64,000 nucleotides of DNA from Monomorium pharaonis (GCF_013373865.1 NC_050470.1:9780373-9844372); one strand, 5' to 3'; shown: positions 1-13,290, counted from the first letter of the stretch. Translations and numbers: made by a program. The notes: generated by a model from the letters alone, not told the origin.

Positions 1-240
1 CCTCTTTTAAAATTAAAATTGTATGGAACTTAATTAGAAACCAGATTTAATTTTAAAAATTTCGTTTTTGTGAGAAATAACAAGGAGCTCTTTCTTCTCA
101 CTATAGCGTCTAATTATTATTCCACTTTTCTAATGGATTCGCATTCTCCGCATATTGCGAGTGATGGCTGTTTTGGCTTTGGCGATGTACCTGCGGGCGA
201 AATTAATCAATGGAAATTAATTAACCTCTCTTTTGGACAG

Positions 241-3200
241 GGCTGAAGCTAACGCTGCAGACGAAGAGGCGGGCACACAGTAGTGGTGACGACGGCAAGA
301 AGAAGACGAGGAAAGAAGACGGTAGCGGCGCCGACGACGAAGAAGAGGACGAAGCGAGCAACAACAACAACAAGACTGGCGTAAGTAAATTCTTACATTT
401 TTCTTACAAAATTCTCTCCTTAGATAGAGAATCAACTTCACGCGGATTTTTTCGGGAACTTCTTGGTAAGAATTGTCACTTTTCATATTCGTTCTTAACC
501 CTTTGTGTTTATTGATTAACTTTTCTCGGTTATGTAAATTATATTTGTTAATATCATAAAAGTGAAGGATTATTAATTAACGTACCTATCTTAAATCTTT
601 ATAAATTTTTCAAAAAATTATCATAATTTGGTATCAATAAATTGCAAATTATAGCTTACTTGAAAATATTTAATAAAATAACATTGATTTGAACTACAAA
701 GGGTTAAAATTTCAGATTCTGTAAAAAACAACTTCTTACTTTTTAAGATCTTTATGTAGTTGATGATTTGTAAATAATAAATAAAGTTTTGTGATTGTCT
801 TTCTCTGAACTTTATTTCTCATTCCTCTCCTATTAATTCTAATATGAACATTCAGGGAGTAGTAATAAAATAAGAAAAAGATGTTATATTATTATTTTAT
901 GGTTTATAACAAAAAATTAATAGGATTTATAATTTCGATTTAGAATTAGAAGAAATTACATACAATGTTAAGAATTTATTAAAAAAATTCTTCAGTCTTT
1001 TATTGCAGAGAATCTATGAATCTTTTTTAGTAATTTTGATTTTTTAGAAAAGTGACAATTCTGTTCACTAAAGTGGAACCGAAAAAATTGCAAATAACTT
1101 AATAGCACAAGTTAATAAACTCGAATGGAATTTGTATAATTTGTGAAAACAAAAACTGAATTAATTATTAGATTTTTTTAGTGTTTAAAATTTGAATACA
1201 CATGTTTCATACATGCAAATATATCTTTAATTAGTATTTAATTTTCATGAGATAATATTCCAATGTTGTATCTATTCGTTTTAATTGCATTTGTTCACAT
1301 TTTGTATCTTTCTTTATTACGTTTTTAAAAGCTAAATATATTCGTTTTATTTTAATTTTTAATTTTTAAGAAGGAAACGCAAAAAAATGCAATTAAAACG
1401 AGCGACCTAAATAATAAATTGAATGAAACGTCGTGAATATATAACGACTCGATTCTATCTTGACAATTCTGGCGATAGCTTAGAGGCGTCTCTCGATCCC
1501 AGGCCAGACGACGAATCCTTTCGATCCTTCTTATGTCCTTGACTGCTGTTGTGATTATTCGCATGCGCAAATAAATTAATTCCAACAGGCTTCGTGTCGA
1601 GCCACTTCGACAGTTTCGGGATTCGCGAATTTGCATGCTGTGCACAGAATCGTTTGTTTATGGCACGAAGTGCAAGCTGCTAAAATTAGCGAAATCTTGA
1701 AAGTGCGAAGAAGTAGTGCGCTTGCATCTTAATCGCTATAGATCACGCGTTTGTGATAAAAATTAAATTTTTTTTTCTTTATTCTTTTAATACTTTTATT
1801 TCCATTTTCTCATATTTTTTTATAAACTTAACGTTACTATCGCTATCTTAAATAAATATATGAAAAACTCCGTGATAACGTTTTACAAGATTATATATTT
1901 AATTTTCCAGTAACATATAAGTATAATAGATACCAGAATTTATTAATTTAAAAAAAAACTTTATTACAGACTTTTAAAATATTTTTTTCTTAATTTTAAA
2001 CATTGGACTTTACACGATTGTTGAGAAACATCAGGATGTATTTTGACATATAAATTATAGGGTTAAAATGAATGAAGTATAATAAGACTGTTATATAAAT
2101 ATTTCAGAAATGCATTGTAACGTTATAACGTTGTACTCACGTATTTCCTTCTCCAAAGATTACGCCAAACATTCGGATTAACACCTCCATATCTATCCTC
2201 TGCTAATTCTTGCTCATGTGCGCGAAAGTGCAACGAGCTACAAATAATTAGCGCCTTCTCGAATAATTTATCTGTTGTTATTATTCAATCAATGGAGTTT
2301 TAATATTATAAAATCATAAAATATGTAATTTTGGATTATTAACATTACACATATGTAATTTTCGATTATCAAAATTATAAGATTCAGATTTAGATGTTGA
2401 GACTCACATTGTGTAAAGTTTCCAAAAGCAAGATTTGCAAGATCCCAAAAAGTTTCGCAACTCCTCTAGGAACTCTTTACATCTTAAGACCAAAATATCA
2501 AAAGCTTTAAATTTTAAAAATATCTCTAAAAACCTCCTAGTAGCAACATTGATGGTTCAAGAAATCTCCTTGCTTTTCTAAAAAATAAAAAAAATGTTGA
2601 AGACGACCGAAACAAGAGTTGCCAGAGTTCTTTTGCAAATTGAAGAAATTCAAAAGTGTTTCCTGCTTATAACTCCTTTAAGATACCCTCCTTCTCGAAA
2701 TCTCTCAGGACCTCAACACCCCGGGCTGCTTTTCACATCTCCAAGTCGGGATTTTCAAAGTTTCAAATCCGAAGAATCAAAATGACTGCGATTTCCTAAA
2801 AAAAATCGAAGATACCCAAGAAATTTCCTTGTTCTCCCGAAGGAAAGTGGAAGACGTCGGGATAAAAAAAAAATGCGGAAATCCTTGTCGTTTGCAGCTG
2901 ACGCCGGAGGACGAGGAGCGACGTAGGCGGCGGCGCGAGCGCAACAAGATCGCGGCGACCAAGTGCCGGCTGAAGAAGCGCGAGAAAACGGTGATCCTCG
3001 TGCAGGAATCCGAAATCCTCGAGACCCAAAACCACGACCTGAAGTCTCAGATCCAAGAGCTGGAGACCCAGAGGCGCAGGCTGGTCGACATGCTGAGCCT
3101 CCACGGTCCGACCTGCCTGAAGCAGGGTGTGGACGTGGCGTCGTACCAACAGTTCGCCGAGCCCCTTCATCTGCCCAGCTATCAGGATTTTGCGCAACAG

Positions 3201-3338
3201 CAACCCCCGCCCGCCCTGAATCAGCCACAGAACTGCATCACCGAGTATCCGGTGAAGGTCGAGGAGTACGAGACCGATTTCTACCGGCAGGGTAGCCCCT
3301 ACGTGCCGACAACATCGGATGCCGGTTGCACGGTTTAG
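241..3338 (+). CDS. Atf3: ATF3/JDP2-type bZIP transcription factor, last two exons (5' end outside window)
   Basis: Nuclear bZIP transcription factor; family members dimerise through a leucine zipper and bind CRE/AP-1 sites. Two exons are seen: 241-380 (acceptor ...ttggacag, donor gtaagt) and 2898-3338 (acceptor tttgcag, stop at 3336-3338). They join in phase. The first encodes LKLTLQTKRR followed by a Lys/Asp/Glu-rich linker with an Asn run. The second starts LTPEDEERRRRRRERN, contains the basic-region signature NKIAATKCRLKKRE, then a zipper with Leu/Ile heptads ending near LVDMLSLHGPTC, which matches the animal ATF3/JDP2 pattern well. The remaining ~80 residues are Gln/Pro/Tyr-rich. The exons are GC-rich compared with the AT-rich intron. 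Upstream exons lie before the window. Family assignment is strong; ATF3 versus JDP2 orthology is conventional for insects, which usually have one such gene. Confidence 0.9.
381..2897 (+). other. ATF3 intron
   Basis: AT-rich intron of about 2.5 kb between the two ATF3 exons, with canonical gtaagt and tttgcag ends. Short open frames inside it show no family resemblance. Nothing else recognised. Confidence 0.8.
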
Positions 3339-5248
3339 CGATACGGCGAAAATCGTTTTTTCTTCGTCATCTCGAGGGAGAGGAGGATCGCTGAGAAGCT
3401 CGGACCGCGTGTCTAATAAGTTAAAGATCCTTGGAATATCAGAGACAATCTTATTAACGTTAATTCAATTTTATCGTGATATACAATTTTAAAAGATATC
3501 TAAAAGATGTTTAAGGATATTTTAAAAAATCATTTTATTCTACGGACAAATAGAGAAATATTGCCAAAGATTGAAAATTATATGATAAATGTTAATTGAC
3601 GTTGCTGAAATTGATTTTTCACGCATCCAATTTTTAAGATTTGTAATTTTTCGATTCAGTTTTTTTTTTTAATCGCTTTGTGCTCGCGAAATAAATCATT
3701 GTTACGAAGCTTTTAATTGTAATTCGAAAGCCATAAGGAAACATTCAAAAGAAATTTTTTATACATATGTAATATAAATACATATATCAGTACATATTTT
3801 TTTCTATATTACATATTTTATAAAGTTTGCATATCAGAATTTTAGTCTACGTTTTATGAATTTTAGTTATTAATTATGTAGAATATTATACAAAAGCTTT
3901 ATTTTTGAATGTGTATTTTGAGAGGTATACCTGCTCGACGAAAAGGCGGCGTCAGGATGCCAATAATGGCAGGATTATATGCATTCCATATACAAGATAT
4001 CGGAGAACCGAGGGAAAGTGATTTTGTTGATTGTCTTCAATTTTTACTTCGTTAATTTTTGTAATTTAATTCTTAACTTTTTAACTTTCTAAACCAGCAG
4101 TCCGAGCTTCTCATTGTTCGTCTCGCCCGATCGTATAAGTCCATAGCTTGTAAGTCGATTATTATATCGTAAACCGCGAACAATGATTTTTACCTTTCGT
4201 CTTCCTCCTCGTTCTTCCCTTCCTTCTTTTCCTCGTTTCACTTTTTCCTTTCTCCCTTTTTTTCTAACGAATTCTTGTTATACTCGAAAAACGTTCGACG
4301 CAGAGAACGCTTGAAGACATTCCTTCGTAATAACCGTACTGTGACATTCTCTTATAAGGCCTTTAATTAATAATATAATTGATAATGTAAGATAAAGACG
4401 GACTGTCCAGCGATGCTTGCTCTTTTACACGAATTATTATTACTATCTAGAATAAAATTATATTATCTAATAAAAATTATTGAATTGCAATATATTAACA
4501 AAAAAGTTTCATTTGTGATAAATATATTATTAATTTTAATTATGTTAATTACACTATTAATTTTTTTTATTCTCTCGAAACTGATTTATTACTAATTTTT
4601 GTTAATTAAAATTGCTTCTCTATTAGTAATAACGAGACTTTGATAGAACCTGCTTCTATATTTTTCAACGTATTTGGACCGGTGAATACATTAGTCTCTT
4701 TGTTTATTTCCTTTTTTATGCTTGTCGATGAAAAAACTAGTAAGACAAGTAAACATCGCTAAAAGATACTCCGTCATTAAATAATAAGCGAAAATCGAGA
4801 CACCGCGTCGAATATTCGATGACAATTGGAGAGAATTATTTTCAAATCGCTTTAAAATCGCACCTCTTGAGAAAACTAGGAAAAATGTTAAGATTCTCGA
4901 TGTGGAATTTACGAATCGGATAATTTGTTGGAGATTAATTTTGAAATTTTAAAAAACAATTTTTGATATTAATGTAATAATAAGCGGGTAACTACTATTT
5001 AAGAAAGGGTTTGAAAATGAGTCCTTTAATTTCGCGAAGCGTGTGTCTTGGATTTGCGAGACAGTGAGAAAAGAGAGTACACGCGAGTACCCCGGTGTAA
5101 GTAAGTCTTCTCTATCATTGATATTGATTATCAAGGAGTCGCTAACGTGCGTTCAGAGGATACTTATAATTATACAAATAATAATTATACAAAAATGATA
5201 TTTAATATTATATATGTATGTATCTATGCATATATTTTATACAAATGC

Positions 5249-5291
<43 letters not shown>

Positions 5292-7404
5292 ATATATATA
5301 TATATAAAATGCGCAAACAATTGCATAAATAAGTGCACGCCATTAACAATTAATGAACACTTAATTACATGACGATTATTAAATATTAGATTCGTTGGAG
5401 AACCGAGAATTACGTGCCTAACGACATACCTCAATTTAGTTTTGTTTTACTTCCCCTCAGTGCGTTTGTAAATTGAGATTGCGGTTAACTTCTTGAGTGC
5501 AGTTGCCAATATTCATACGAAACTTTATGTAAACATATATAGAAAAAAAGCATGGAAATGCCAAAGAAAACTGCGAGAAAACATAACGTAACGTATCCTG
5601 TAATATTCTATATTTTATAATAATTGTTAGAAATTGAGAAAATTCTATATGTTCAAATTCTATTTTTTTAGAATTACTTAATATTTTCAAGATGGAAAAA
5701 ACAAATTTTATTTTGAATATATTCTTTCCTTATAATGCCCGCGATATACTTTTCCTACAAATCTATTTCTATCTTTTATCTTGAAATAATTTTGAATCAC
5801 TTGAGATTCCTTCATATAATTTCATTTTTTAATAATTTGACAAACACACTTTGGGCTACGCTTATAAGATGATTTCTTACGTAATGGAAGTTAGTCTGAT
5901 CGTTAGCGAAGTGCTATAATTATTAATTAATTAATGAAGAAAAACGCTTATACAAATACGCGGACTAAACTTTTCCTCTTCGGAGTGTTGCTACAGATTA
6001 AATAATACAGATAAAATAATTCTTGATATACATGGTTTTACGGAATCCGAGAAACTTTTCCAACGCTTCGCGAATAGAGCAAAGCGGGACAAAGTCTACC
6101 GCGTTTCCCCCACCTCCTCTCTTTTCCCTCAATAGTATATGGAATTTACGAAATCATGTAAAATCCAAGTATGACTTCCGATCTTTAAATCACAAAAGAG
6201 AGAACGTATGGCAGTTATGCCAGTATCACACAAAAGCGTGTATGGTGCTAGAAATATTACCTTCTTTTTATAGAATTTTTATCAAGTTGCCAGAACAGAG
6301 TATTTAATAGTTTAATGTGCCCTTAGGGGAACAATAAATTTCTATATATCTATATCTATATTTAATAAGTTTAATGTGTATTAAATGTCATTGGAAGATA
6401 TTTTATTTTGAAATTAGGAACGTAACATTGTTAAGCTAATGTTTCATAGCCGACGACGTTAAGAACTTCGTTAAAAGCGCCTCGCTAAATTTACATTTGT
6501 GATTCTAAATAGCCGGTTCTGTTATTAAAATACTGCCAATACTAAGATTCTGGATAATGTGGGTTCTAGTATCTAAAGACTCGTTTATGTCTTTTTTTCA
6601 ATCAATAAACCAACGAATTATTTTTTCTTTTAGGAGATAAGCGCTGCTTTTTTGAGCAATATTAAGTTGCGAAACAATGAAAAAAAACTGCGTGCCAGAT
6701 TTTTACAAGATCATTATTATATCTTTTACGTATTACTCAGTACCTGGCTATGGTTTTCCATACAACGTGGCTGTTTTTTTCGCAAATTTTTTTCTGATTA
6801 ATACACTACGCGAACAAGACAGATAAACGGCCGACAAAATTTTATCGTTATAACCTGAGAAAAAATTTTATTCTTTAAATAAAAGTGTCTTCAACTAAAA
6901 AAAAAAATGACCCTGAATTCTCTAAAAAACCCTTCTTGTACCAGATTTTTATTTAGAAATTTTGATTTTAATTTGAATAAAAATTTTGTGTTACAAAAGA
7001 AAATAATGAACACATAAAAAATCGAAACTTAATTATATCTTCAAAAGTTTTAAGTTTTCAAACAAGACTGTTACGATTGTATTTCTTAGATATTATAACT
7101 CTACACAATCAAGATATTGTAATATTTTTCTTATTTTAAACTTTTTTATTATTTTTTATAGAATGTGTAATTAATAAAAAAGAAAGTACGGAATTTTTTA
7201 ATATAGAGATAACTATTTTATTACAAAACTCATTAATATATTATATACACGTCTCTCACCTTCACTCACAAAATCAATTCGGTACAGCAAATACATTTTT
7301 GTATCATAAATAAGAGCAAGGACATGCAACACAAGGGAAATAGTCTTATAGAACCTTATCAATAATTTCCTTAATAATATTGATGAGAATCTTGGGGATT
7401 AATT
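3339..7404. other. ATF3 3' UTR and AT-rich intergenic DNA
   Basis: About 4 kb between the ATF3 stop and the SEC61G stop. The first part must hold the ATF3 3' UTR; AATAAA-like signals occur, e.g. near 3690. No coding exon recognised in either strand. Confidence 0.6.
5254..5306. repeat. (TA)n microsatellite
   Basis: About 50 bases of near-pure TA dinucleotide interrupted by two tatg units. It produces spurious Tyr/Ile open frames on both strands. Confidence 0.9.
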
Positions 7405-7785
7405 TTATGAGCCTCTGAAAATACAAAAAAAGAAACATTTAAAATATATATTCAATTAATTAAAAATAAAGTAACAAGTCTGCAAAAATACTTACACAAT
7501 GATATTGTTGATTGGGATATGGATTAGCTTAACAAAAAATCCTATAAAGCCCATTATACAGAAACCAATCGCAGTAGCGATAGCAATCTTCTGAAATTCT
7601 GTAATACACAAAAAAGTGAGTTGTGTGTGATAAACCATTATATTTCTTTTTTGTATATAGTTATATTACACGTAAGTCAAAATTAAATTACCTTTGCGAT
7701 CTGGCTTGGTACATCTTTTGACAAGCCGGATGCTATCCTTGGCAAACTGACGGCCAGGTTCGGTGAGCTTCTTGATTTGGTCCAT
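7405..7785 (-). CDS. SEC61G: Protein transport protein Sec61 subunit gamma, complete, three coding exons
   Basis: Small tail-anchored subunit of the Sec61 (SecYEG-type) translocon in the ER membrane. Coding exons on the minus strand: 7692-7785 (ATG at 7785-7783), 7496-7598, 7405-7414 (stop 7407-7405). The joins are in phase and total 207 nt, giving 68 residues, exactly the usual animal length. It begins MDQIKKLTEPGRQFAKDSIR, continues LVKRCTKPDRKEFQKIAIAT, and a single membrane helix follows (GFCIMGFIGFFVKLIHIP) ending NNIIVGS. These features are diagnostic of the family. All introns are GT-AG. A 5' UTR piece 7786-7798 follows an AG acceptor, implying a separate upstream noncoding exon. The gene looks intact and is probably the functional copy. 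Confidence 0.96.
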
Positions 7786-8591
7786 GGCAATTGAGAAACT
7801 GTAAAAGAAGTAGAAGTCATTTTAGAACAATTTCAAGAATATCTATGTTTATTTCCAACATAGATTAATGTTGATCTTAGTTTAACTCATTCTTTATCGT
7901 TTTATAATTATTAAAAATAGAAAAAGCTAAAGAATATATAAAACCAAAATCAAAGTTGACTTATATTAAAAATGGATACAATAAAATAACATAGCTAGAG
8001 CATATTTAAATCTTCCAATTTTCTGATATTTTTGGGGCTTCCATATTGAGCAACATCTGTCCGTCATATTCAATTGATAATGTCAGAATATATCTGTTTT
8101 ATTCTTAACTGTGTTATATCTATATGCAAAATAAAATAGTCAAATAATCAGACTCTTAAGAGAAAAAGGAGAGAAATAAAGTTAATAATAAAAAGTTGAA
8201 TTACAAAAAGCAAATCTATCATGACATTTGAGTCAAAATTACAGTGAAAGATACTTGGTATACAGATACAAGATCCTTTTACATCTCGATACAATATAAA
8301 ATCTGTATTGTTAAAACCTTCAATTTTTATATATACAGTCGAAAAAAAAGTATCGACTATTTTGTAGAACACCGTCAGATTCATGTCATCAAAAACACTT
8401 CATTCACGTCGATGTCGAAGATGTATTCTTAGGCATCGACGCGACAAAAAATGAAAAATCTGGGTTATGTGAGAAAGCCCGATTGTTTTCACAGAGAATC
8501 ACAGAGACGCGAATATTGCTCTCTCGCCAGGGAGGAATAAAATCCGTACGTAACAATAATCGAACGGGAAACAGAAATACGAAATACTCAC

Positions 8592-8650
8592 GTCACACGT
8601 TACACACGAGCTCACCGCACACACAACGTCGTTGATCTTTTAATGAATGC
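8592..8650 (-). other. SEC61G: Probable noncoding first exon / promoter side of SEC61G
   Basis: A minus-strand donor (gtgagtatttc, 8591-8581) closes a GC-richer stretch that lies 0.8 kb upstream of the SEC61G start, which itself follows an AG acceptor. The transcription start is not fixed by sequence; the upper boundary is a guess. Confidence 0.35.
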
Positions 8651-9355
8651 TCTTCGCGATCCCGTACGATGCGCGAGTACTCGAAATGCTACGTGGATGG
8701 TGCGCTGTCAGGACGTCACTTCCTCACGATTGATGCTGGCATCGAAGCGCTAGCAGCGCCGCGATACGGAAATGATTTATAAAACTGTCACGAGTTTTTG
8801 CAGCACAGTCGATAAAGAGCGAGAGCGTCTCGATCATTTACGGCTAAAAAATGTCGATAATTTACCGAATAATAAAAATTTCTATACCCCGATAACCAAG
8901 CATGCTAGCACGACGGCGCACGTTATGCTCGGCATGTCATGCACACACTATGCTGTCACTATGTCACACTTTATTGATAAAGCAGACAATGCTAGCACGG
9001 TGTTGGCACAGAAAGTATTACAGTCAAAAAGTGAGGTTAGTTTATTTAATTGGCGTTCTGCAAACACAATGCAAGCATATTACGAGCTGTCGTGCAGAGC
9101 AAACAGTTCAAGATTCAATGCGTCTTATCAGTGAGTTTTTTCGATTTTTTTTACAATAAGTTACCTTTTTTTCTTCAATATTTACTAAAAAGGGCAGTAT
9201 AGTTTAGTTATTTTTATAAAACTCATACATATAACTTCTATATTTCGTATATTTTCATAAATTAATTGGTATAAATTTTACATAACCTCAACACAAATTT
9301 GATTTTTTAATATAATTCTTTGAATTTTTTAGCTTTAATTCTTTAAATTGCAATA

Positions 9356-9819
9356 ATGTATAAATTACAGAAAATACGCTTGCGTAAAATTATTCATAAT
9401 GTTTCTCTTGGATATAGACACAAGTTAACTCGTATAATCCTTGCTACATGTAAAAAAATGATAAGTACTGGCCAAATGTCTTTAAAAGCTCATGAAAGCA
9501 AGCATATTCTTGATGTAAATAATTTAACCAATTCATCTATTATCCAGGAACCTCAAAACATAGAACACTTTGTTCCTTTTTTAAATAATATAATTAATGA
9601 ATAGTGAAACGTTTTCATAGAATTGAAAATTTCTATCATACGCTAGTACAATCTTTCGATATAGGAATTTTTCATTGTTCCTTGCTTTTTGATGAATTAA
9701 TAATAATTAATTTTGATCAAATTGCTGGAAAATGTTTTAAACTTCCACTTTGTTTTGTAATGGGTACTATAAATTCTAATGATTATGTTATTGTCAAAAT
9801 TTTATCTTCTTTTAATTAA
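9356..9819 (+). CDS. Possible 5' exons or decayed reading frames in the DUF4806 element
   Basis: Two short open frames, 9356-9604 (82 codons, starts MYKLQKIRLRKIIHN) and 9604-9819 (different frame, KRFHRIENFYHTL), precede the well-supported exons. An acceptor-like tttttacag at 9852-9864 directly before the ATG at 9866 suggests that at least one exon lies upstream, and these frames are the only candidates. I do not recognise either protein, and they cannot be joined with confidence. Confidence 0.25.
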
Positions 9820-9865
9820 TATAATGTTTTAATCATATTAATTTGTTTTTTACAGATTATTCGAA

Positions 9866-10436
9866 ATGAATAAAAAAAATTATCGTCTTGTAGGTACTCT
9901 TAGTTCAAAAGAGAGTATGCAAAATTTAATCACTGATTTAAAAAATGCGAAAAGCTTATTGCCATCTCAGACTACATCTGAAAATTCCCAATCTCTAATT
10001 CATTCAATATCTTATATAAAAAAGAAACCTTTAATTGAAATAAATAAAACGATTAATTATGCAAATACACATGTTACTTCTAATACATCAATAACATCGA
10101 CTAAAATTTCAAAAAACCAATCACCAGAGGTAAAAAAAGATATAAGTATTCAATAAAATATATGTATGTTTAAAAATATGCTCGTTATTTTATTTATTGT
10201 AGATCTATGTAACATCAACACCTCACAAGAAACGTACAACAAACAAAAATACTTTCCAGTTACAAGAATCATACAACCTAGAAAATCAAATTTCCGTTCC
10301 GAAGAATACTTTTCAAATAAAACCTTCAAGGATAAATAATTCACAAATCTGTGATTCTTTGAATAAAAGCATTGCTGAACAAACGCATATTGTACATGTT
10401 GTTCAAGATTTATTTAAGTAAGTATGCTATTTAAAA

Positions 10437-10506
<70 letters not shown>

Positions 10507-12624
10507 GCACGCGCGCATGTGATATACAATAATTATATAAGAAATAAATAAATAAGTATAATATAACTATATTATAAGCTTGATAAATTTAATACATAAT
10601 ATCTGATTTTAAGTCAAAACTACAGATATGTATTTACAATCTAAATATTATACTTTTATTTTAAAAAATGGTATTATAAAATTAATAATATTATCTCAAT
10701 ATTTTATTTCTTTAAAATTAAAATTTTGTACAAGTTTTAAATACAAAATTTTTTTAATATTTTTAATTTTTTACAGAAAACTAAACAAACGTTTGGATAT
10801 AATAGAAAAAAAAGAAAGGTATAATTTTATTAAAAATTATTCTCTCAAGTATGTCTTAAAAATTATTTTTGATACTACATTTTCTTATTTTTATATTGGC
10901 AGTGAAAATCATGCGATGTTGTTGCGACTAACAAAAATAAAAAATCGAAGAGTTCAATCGATTCCAAAATGTCTTCTTTTTAAATCAATACAAAATTTAA
11001 TACTATTTGACAACGCAAATGATGATATATATAACGAAGTTGTAAGTATATTTTAGTTATTAATTTTTATTTTTGTTATTATTTTTAAAGATGTGTTATT
11101 TTTTATGAAAAACAGACAAACTGTTTTATTTTAATATAACTTTATAAAAATAGTTTTAAGAAAAGATTGGCGTGCAATGTAAAGCGGATATCATTTTCAG
11201 ATTGCTTAGGCTGCGTTCGGAAACGTTACTCGAGTGCTCTTGGGTATCATTCTATTCTTGTCTCATATTCAACGAACAACAATGATAGAATAATACTCGA
11301 GAACACTGAGGTGATGTTTTCGAACGCAGCCTTAGGCAAAATTAGAAAAAATTAAATAATCTGATTGATAGTATTTGTTTTACACTGTGAGTATCTGGGA
11401 CTTATTCCTATTTTAATGTACCAGACTGTTCCAGAAAATTCAATAATCGCAAAAGTTGTCAAGATATAATGTCAAGATGTTTATATTTGTAAGATTTCAC
11501 GTTGCAATTACCAATTTGTGAATGTAAGATATTGATCAATATTTTATTTTGATGTTGATCAATATATATTGATCAACATTTTTTAATGTAAATTTCTTGA
11601 ATTTTCTTAAAATTTATCTCAATTTATTACTGTTTTATTACTGGTTTATAAAGCTACATTATTTATTATTGCAACATAGTCTAGAAAGACTATGGATGTA
11701 TATAAAACAAAAATGTATTATACACTTTTATTTACAGTTTTAAGATTTGTACTATATTTGTTTTTCTTAACAGAAAGTATAAATGCGATTATGATGTTCT
11801 ATTATGGATAAAATTTTTTAATTAAAATTATTAATTTACTATGTGTCAAATTTAGTATATTATTTCAAGAGCTTGTGCATGGTTTTCCTTTTTAATACGT
11901 TATGAACTTTGATTTAATTATTGTTTATAAATTTATTTATTATTTTATAGCGTTTTCGGCCCGTGCTGGGTTAATCCGTTTTGGTTTCTTTTTCTCTAGA
12001 ACTGGTCAATCACAGTTATTCTCTTCTTCAGAAGAATGGCTGTGATTGGTCTTATGACGTCATTAATCCCTCCCGGAGCGATTAACTCAGCCTGGTCGAA
12101 AACGCTATAAGTGTGTATCAAGGGCTTGAGATTAATTTTTCTTTTTAAAATATTCTAAAGCTTCATATTTGTGAATGCCAAATTATATTTGTCATTAAAC
12201 AAAAAATGTCTTTATTTGTTTTTAATTTATTGTTTTTAATGAAATTTTATTTCAGGTTGATTATTTTATTTATTTAGGTGGATTTAATCCTATAGATTGT
12301 GCTACAATATATTTTAATTGTGCTTTTGAAAAAGTTGAAAAGACTACATTGGAAGTGACTTGGCATGGTACAAAAGATTTGAAAGCTTTAAAAACTACTT
12401 GCTTTGCACACGCTTGTGAAGGTAAATAAATAATATTTTATGTAATTTATATAATTAAAATTTTATAATATTAACAAAAAACAAATATATTATCTTTAGA
12501 CGCCATTAGTTTCCGCCGTCAACAAAAACGACCAAGTTTAGAAAATGATGAATCCGAAGAACCTTTTTTAAGAAGAGTAAGAATCCCAAACAAGAGACAA
12601 ACAGGAAATACAAGAATTTGTTAA
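9866..12624 (+). CDS. DUF4806-like protein, six exons, 316 residues
   Basis: Exons 9866-10129, 10203-10417, 10777-10818, 10903-11041, 12256-12421 and 12500-12624 all have GT-AG borders. They total 951 nt and join in one open frame of 317 codons, which is strong evidence for a real gene. The N-terminal ~160 residues are Ser/Thr/Asn/Lys-rich and probably disordered. The C-terminal part has a Leu-rich helical stretch (DLFKKLNKRLDIIEKKE) and VDYFIYLGGFNPIDCATIYF followed by VTWHGTKDLKALKTT and a basic RRQQKRP tail. This Gly-Gly / Trp-x-Gly layout resembles DUF4806 domains that are common in ant genomes, a domain of unknown role. The ATG follows an AG acceptor by about ten bases, so more N-terminal sequence may exist. 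It lies wholly inside the TIR-bounded element, whose termini flank it by about 1 kb and 0.4 kb. Function unknown. Confidence 0.6.
10441..10503. repeat. (GT)n microsatellite in an intron
   Basis: About 60 bases of uninterrupted GT dinucleotide between exons of the DUF4806-like gene. Confidence 0.95.
11209..11331. mobile_element. 123-bp palindromic MITE, TTA target duplication
   Basis: Nearly the whole element is an inverted repeat. It begins GGCTGCGTTCGGAAACG, ends with the complementary CGAACGCAGCC, and is flanked by TTA on both sides. Three-base TWA/TTA duplications are typical of PIF/Harbinger-mobilised MITEs. It lies in the long intron of the DUF4806-like gene and is a sibling of 37820-37940. 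Confidence 0.75.
11946..12109. mobile_element. 164-bp MITE with TATAGCGTTTTCG termini
   Basis: Ends TATAGCGTTTTCGGCC and GGTCGAAAACGCTATA are complementary, and an inner inverted repeat (TCAATCACAG / CTGTGATTGG) makes it largely palindromic. It sits in the last long intron of the DUF4806-like gene. The same terminal words bound 50013-50428. Confidence 0.65.
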
Positions 12625-13175
12625 ACATGTACGAAAATTTGTATTAAATTTTAATATAAATTAAGAAAATATCTATAATATAAAATATAATATATATAAT
12701 ATAAATTAAAATAATATATATAATATAAAATTTATTATTAATAAATAAAAATATTTTGAAATTAAATTAGTGTTATTTTATTAACAATATTTTGCAAAGA
12801 TTCTGTAAAGCACAAATTTTTTATTTAAAAAAATACATACGCATAATGCTGACATTTTGACATGCAAGATGCTGGCATACTGCCTGCATTACCTGTTAAT
12901 CACGATGTGTCGTCACTATGTCCGTCAGGTGCGGTTGCATCTGGACATCATATGACGGCATGTCATTGCACGCGTGCATGCACAGTGCGACCATCATGCT
13001 AACATTTGGTTATCGGGGTATTAATTCCCATTGTATCGAAGTAGAAAGCTATTTTGGTAATTGTTCAATTTAGCTACGCCAGTGCAAATATTGGTGAAAC
13101 TATGCTCATTCGACGTATTTTTGCACGAAACAAACGAATCTGACAGAACAAAGCGTCGCTCATCTCTGCCCCGCG

Positions 13176-13290
13176 AAACGACCCAGACAGCACCAAGTCG
13201 TCTAAAAGGATCACTAAAACTGGTCATATTTTAGTCAAAGACATCTTTTAGTCAGAGTGTATAGTCAACTAAAAGACGACTAAGGGATCC
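13176..13290. repeat. AAGATGACT-family repeat beside copy A
   Basis: Contains CCCAGACAGCACCAAGTCG followed by repeated TAAAAGAYG/GTCTTTTAGTC words. The same sequence recurs reverse-complemented at 50430-50526 beside copy C, and related words occur at 24013-24170, 25510-25557, 49845-50008 and 53338-53480. Confidence 0.6.

Larger units (their letters stand above)
8885..13020 (+). mobile_element. 4.1 kb element with terminal inverted repeats carrying a DUF4806-like gene
   Basis: The ends are inverted copies: TACCCCGATAACCAA at 8885 and its reverse complement TTGGTTATCGGGGTA ending at 13020, with weaker complementarity continuing about 20 bp inward (TAGCA/GCATG words). Both subterminal regions, roughly 8900-9010 and 12845-13000, are rich in short ATGCTNGCA / GGCATGTCA words, as expected of transposase-binding subterminal repeats. 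If the element proper starts at CCCC, the flanking duplication is TA. Inside are an intact spliced gene (9866-12624), a GT microsatellite and two nested MITEs. No DDE transposase was recognised. The superfamily is unknown to me. Confidence 0.65.

Noticed and set aside
217..486. Minus-strand Cys/Arg/Ser-rich reading frame
   Set aside because: It is the antisense of the ATF3 acidic/Asn-rich exon; its composition follows from the GAC/AAC repeats on the other strand.
2755..3295. Several other open frames over the bZIP exon
   Set aside because: They overlap the ATF3 exon in other frames; the bZIP frame has a clear family signature and the others do not.
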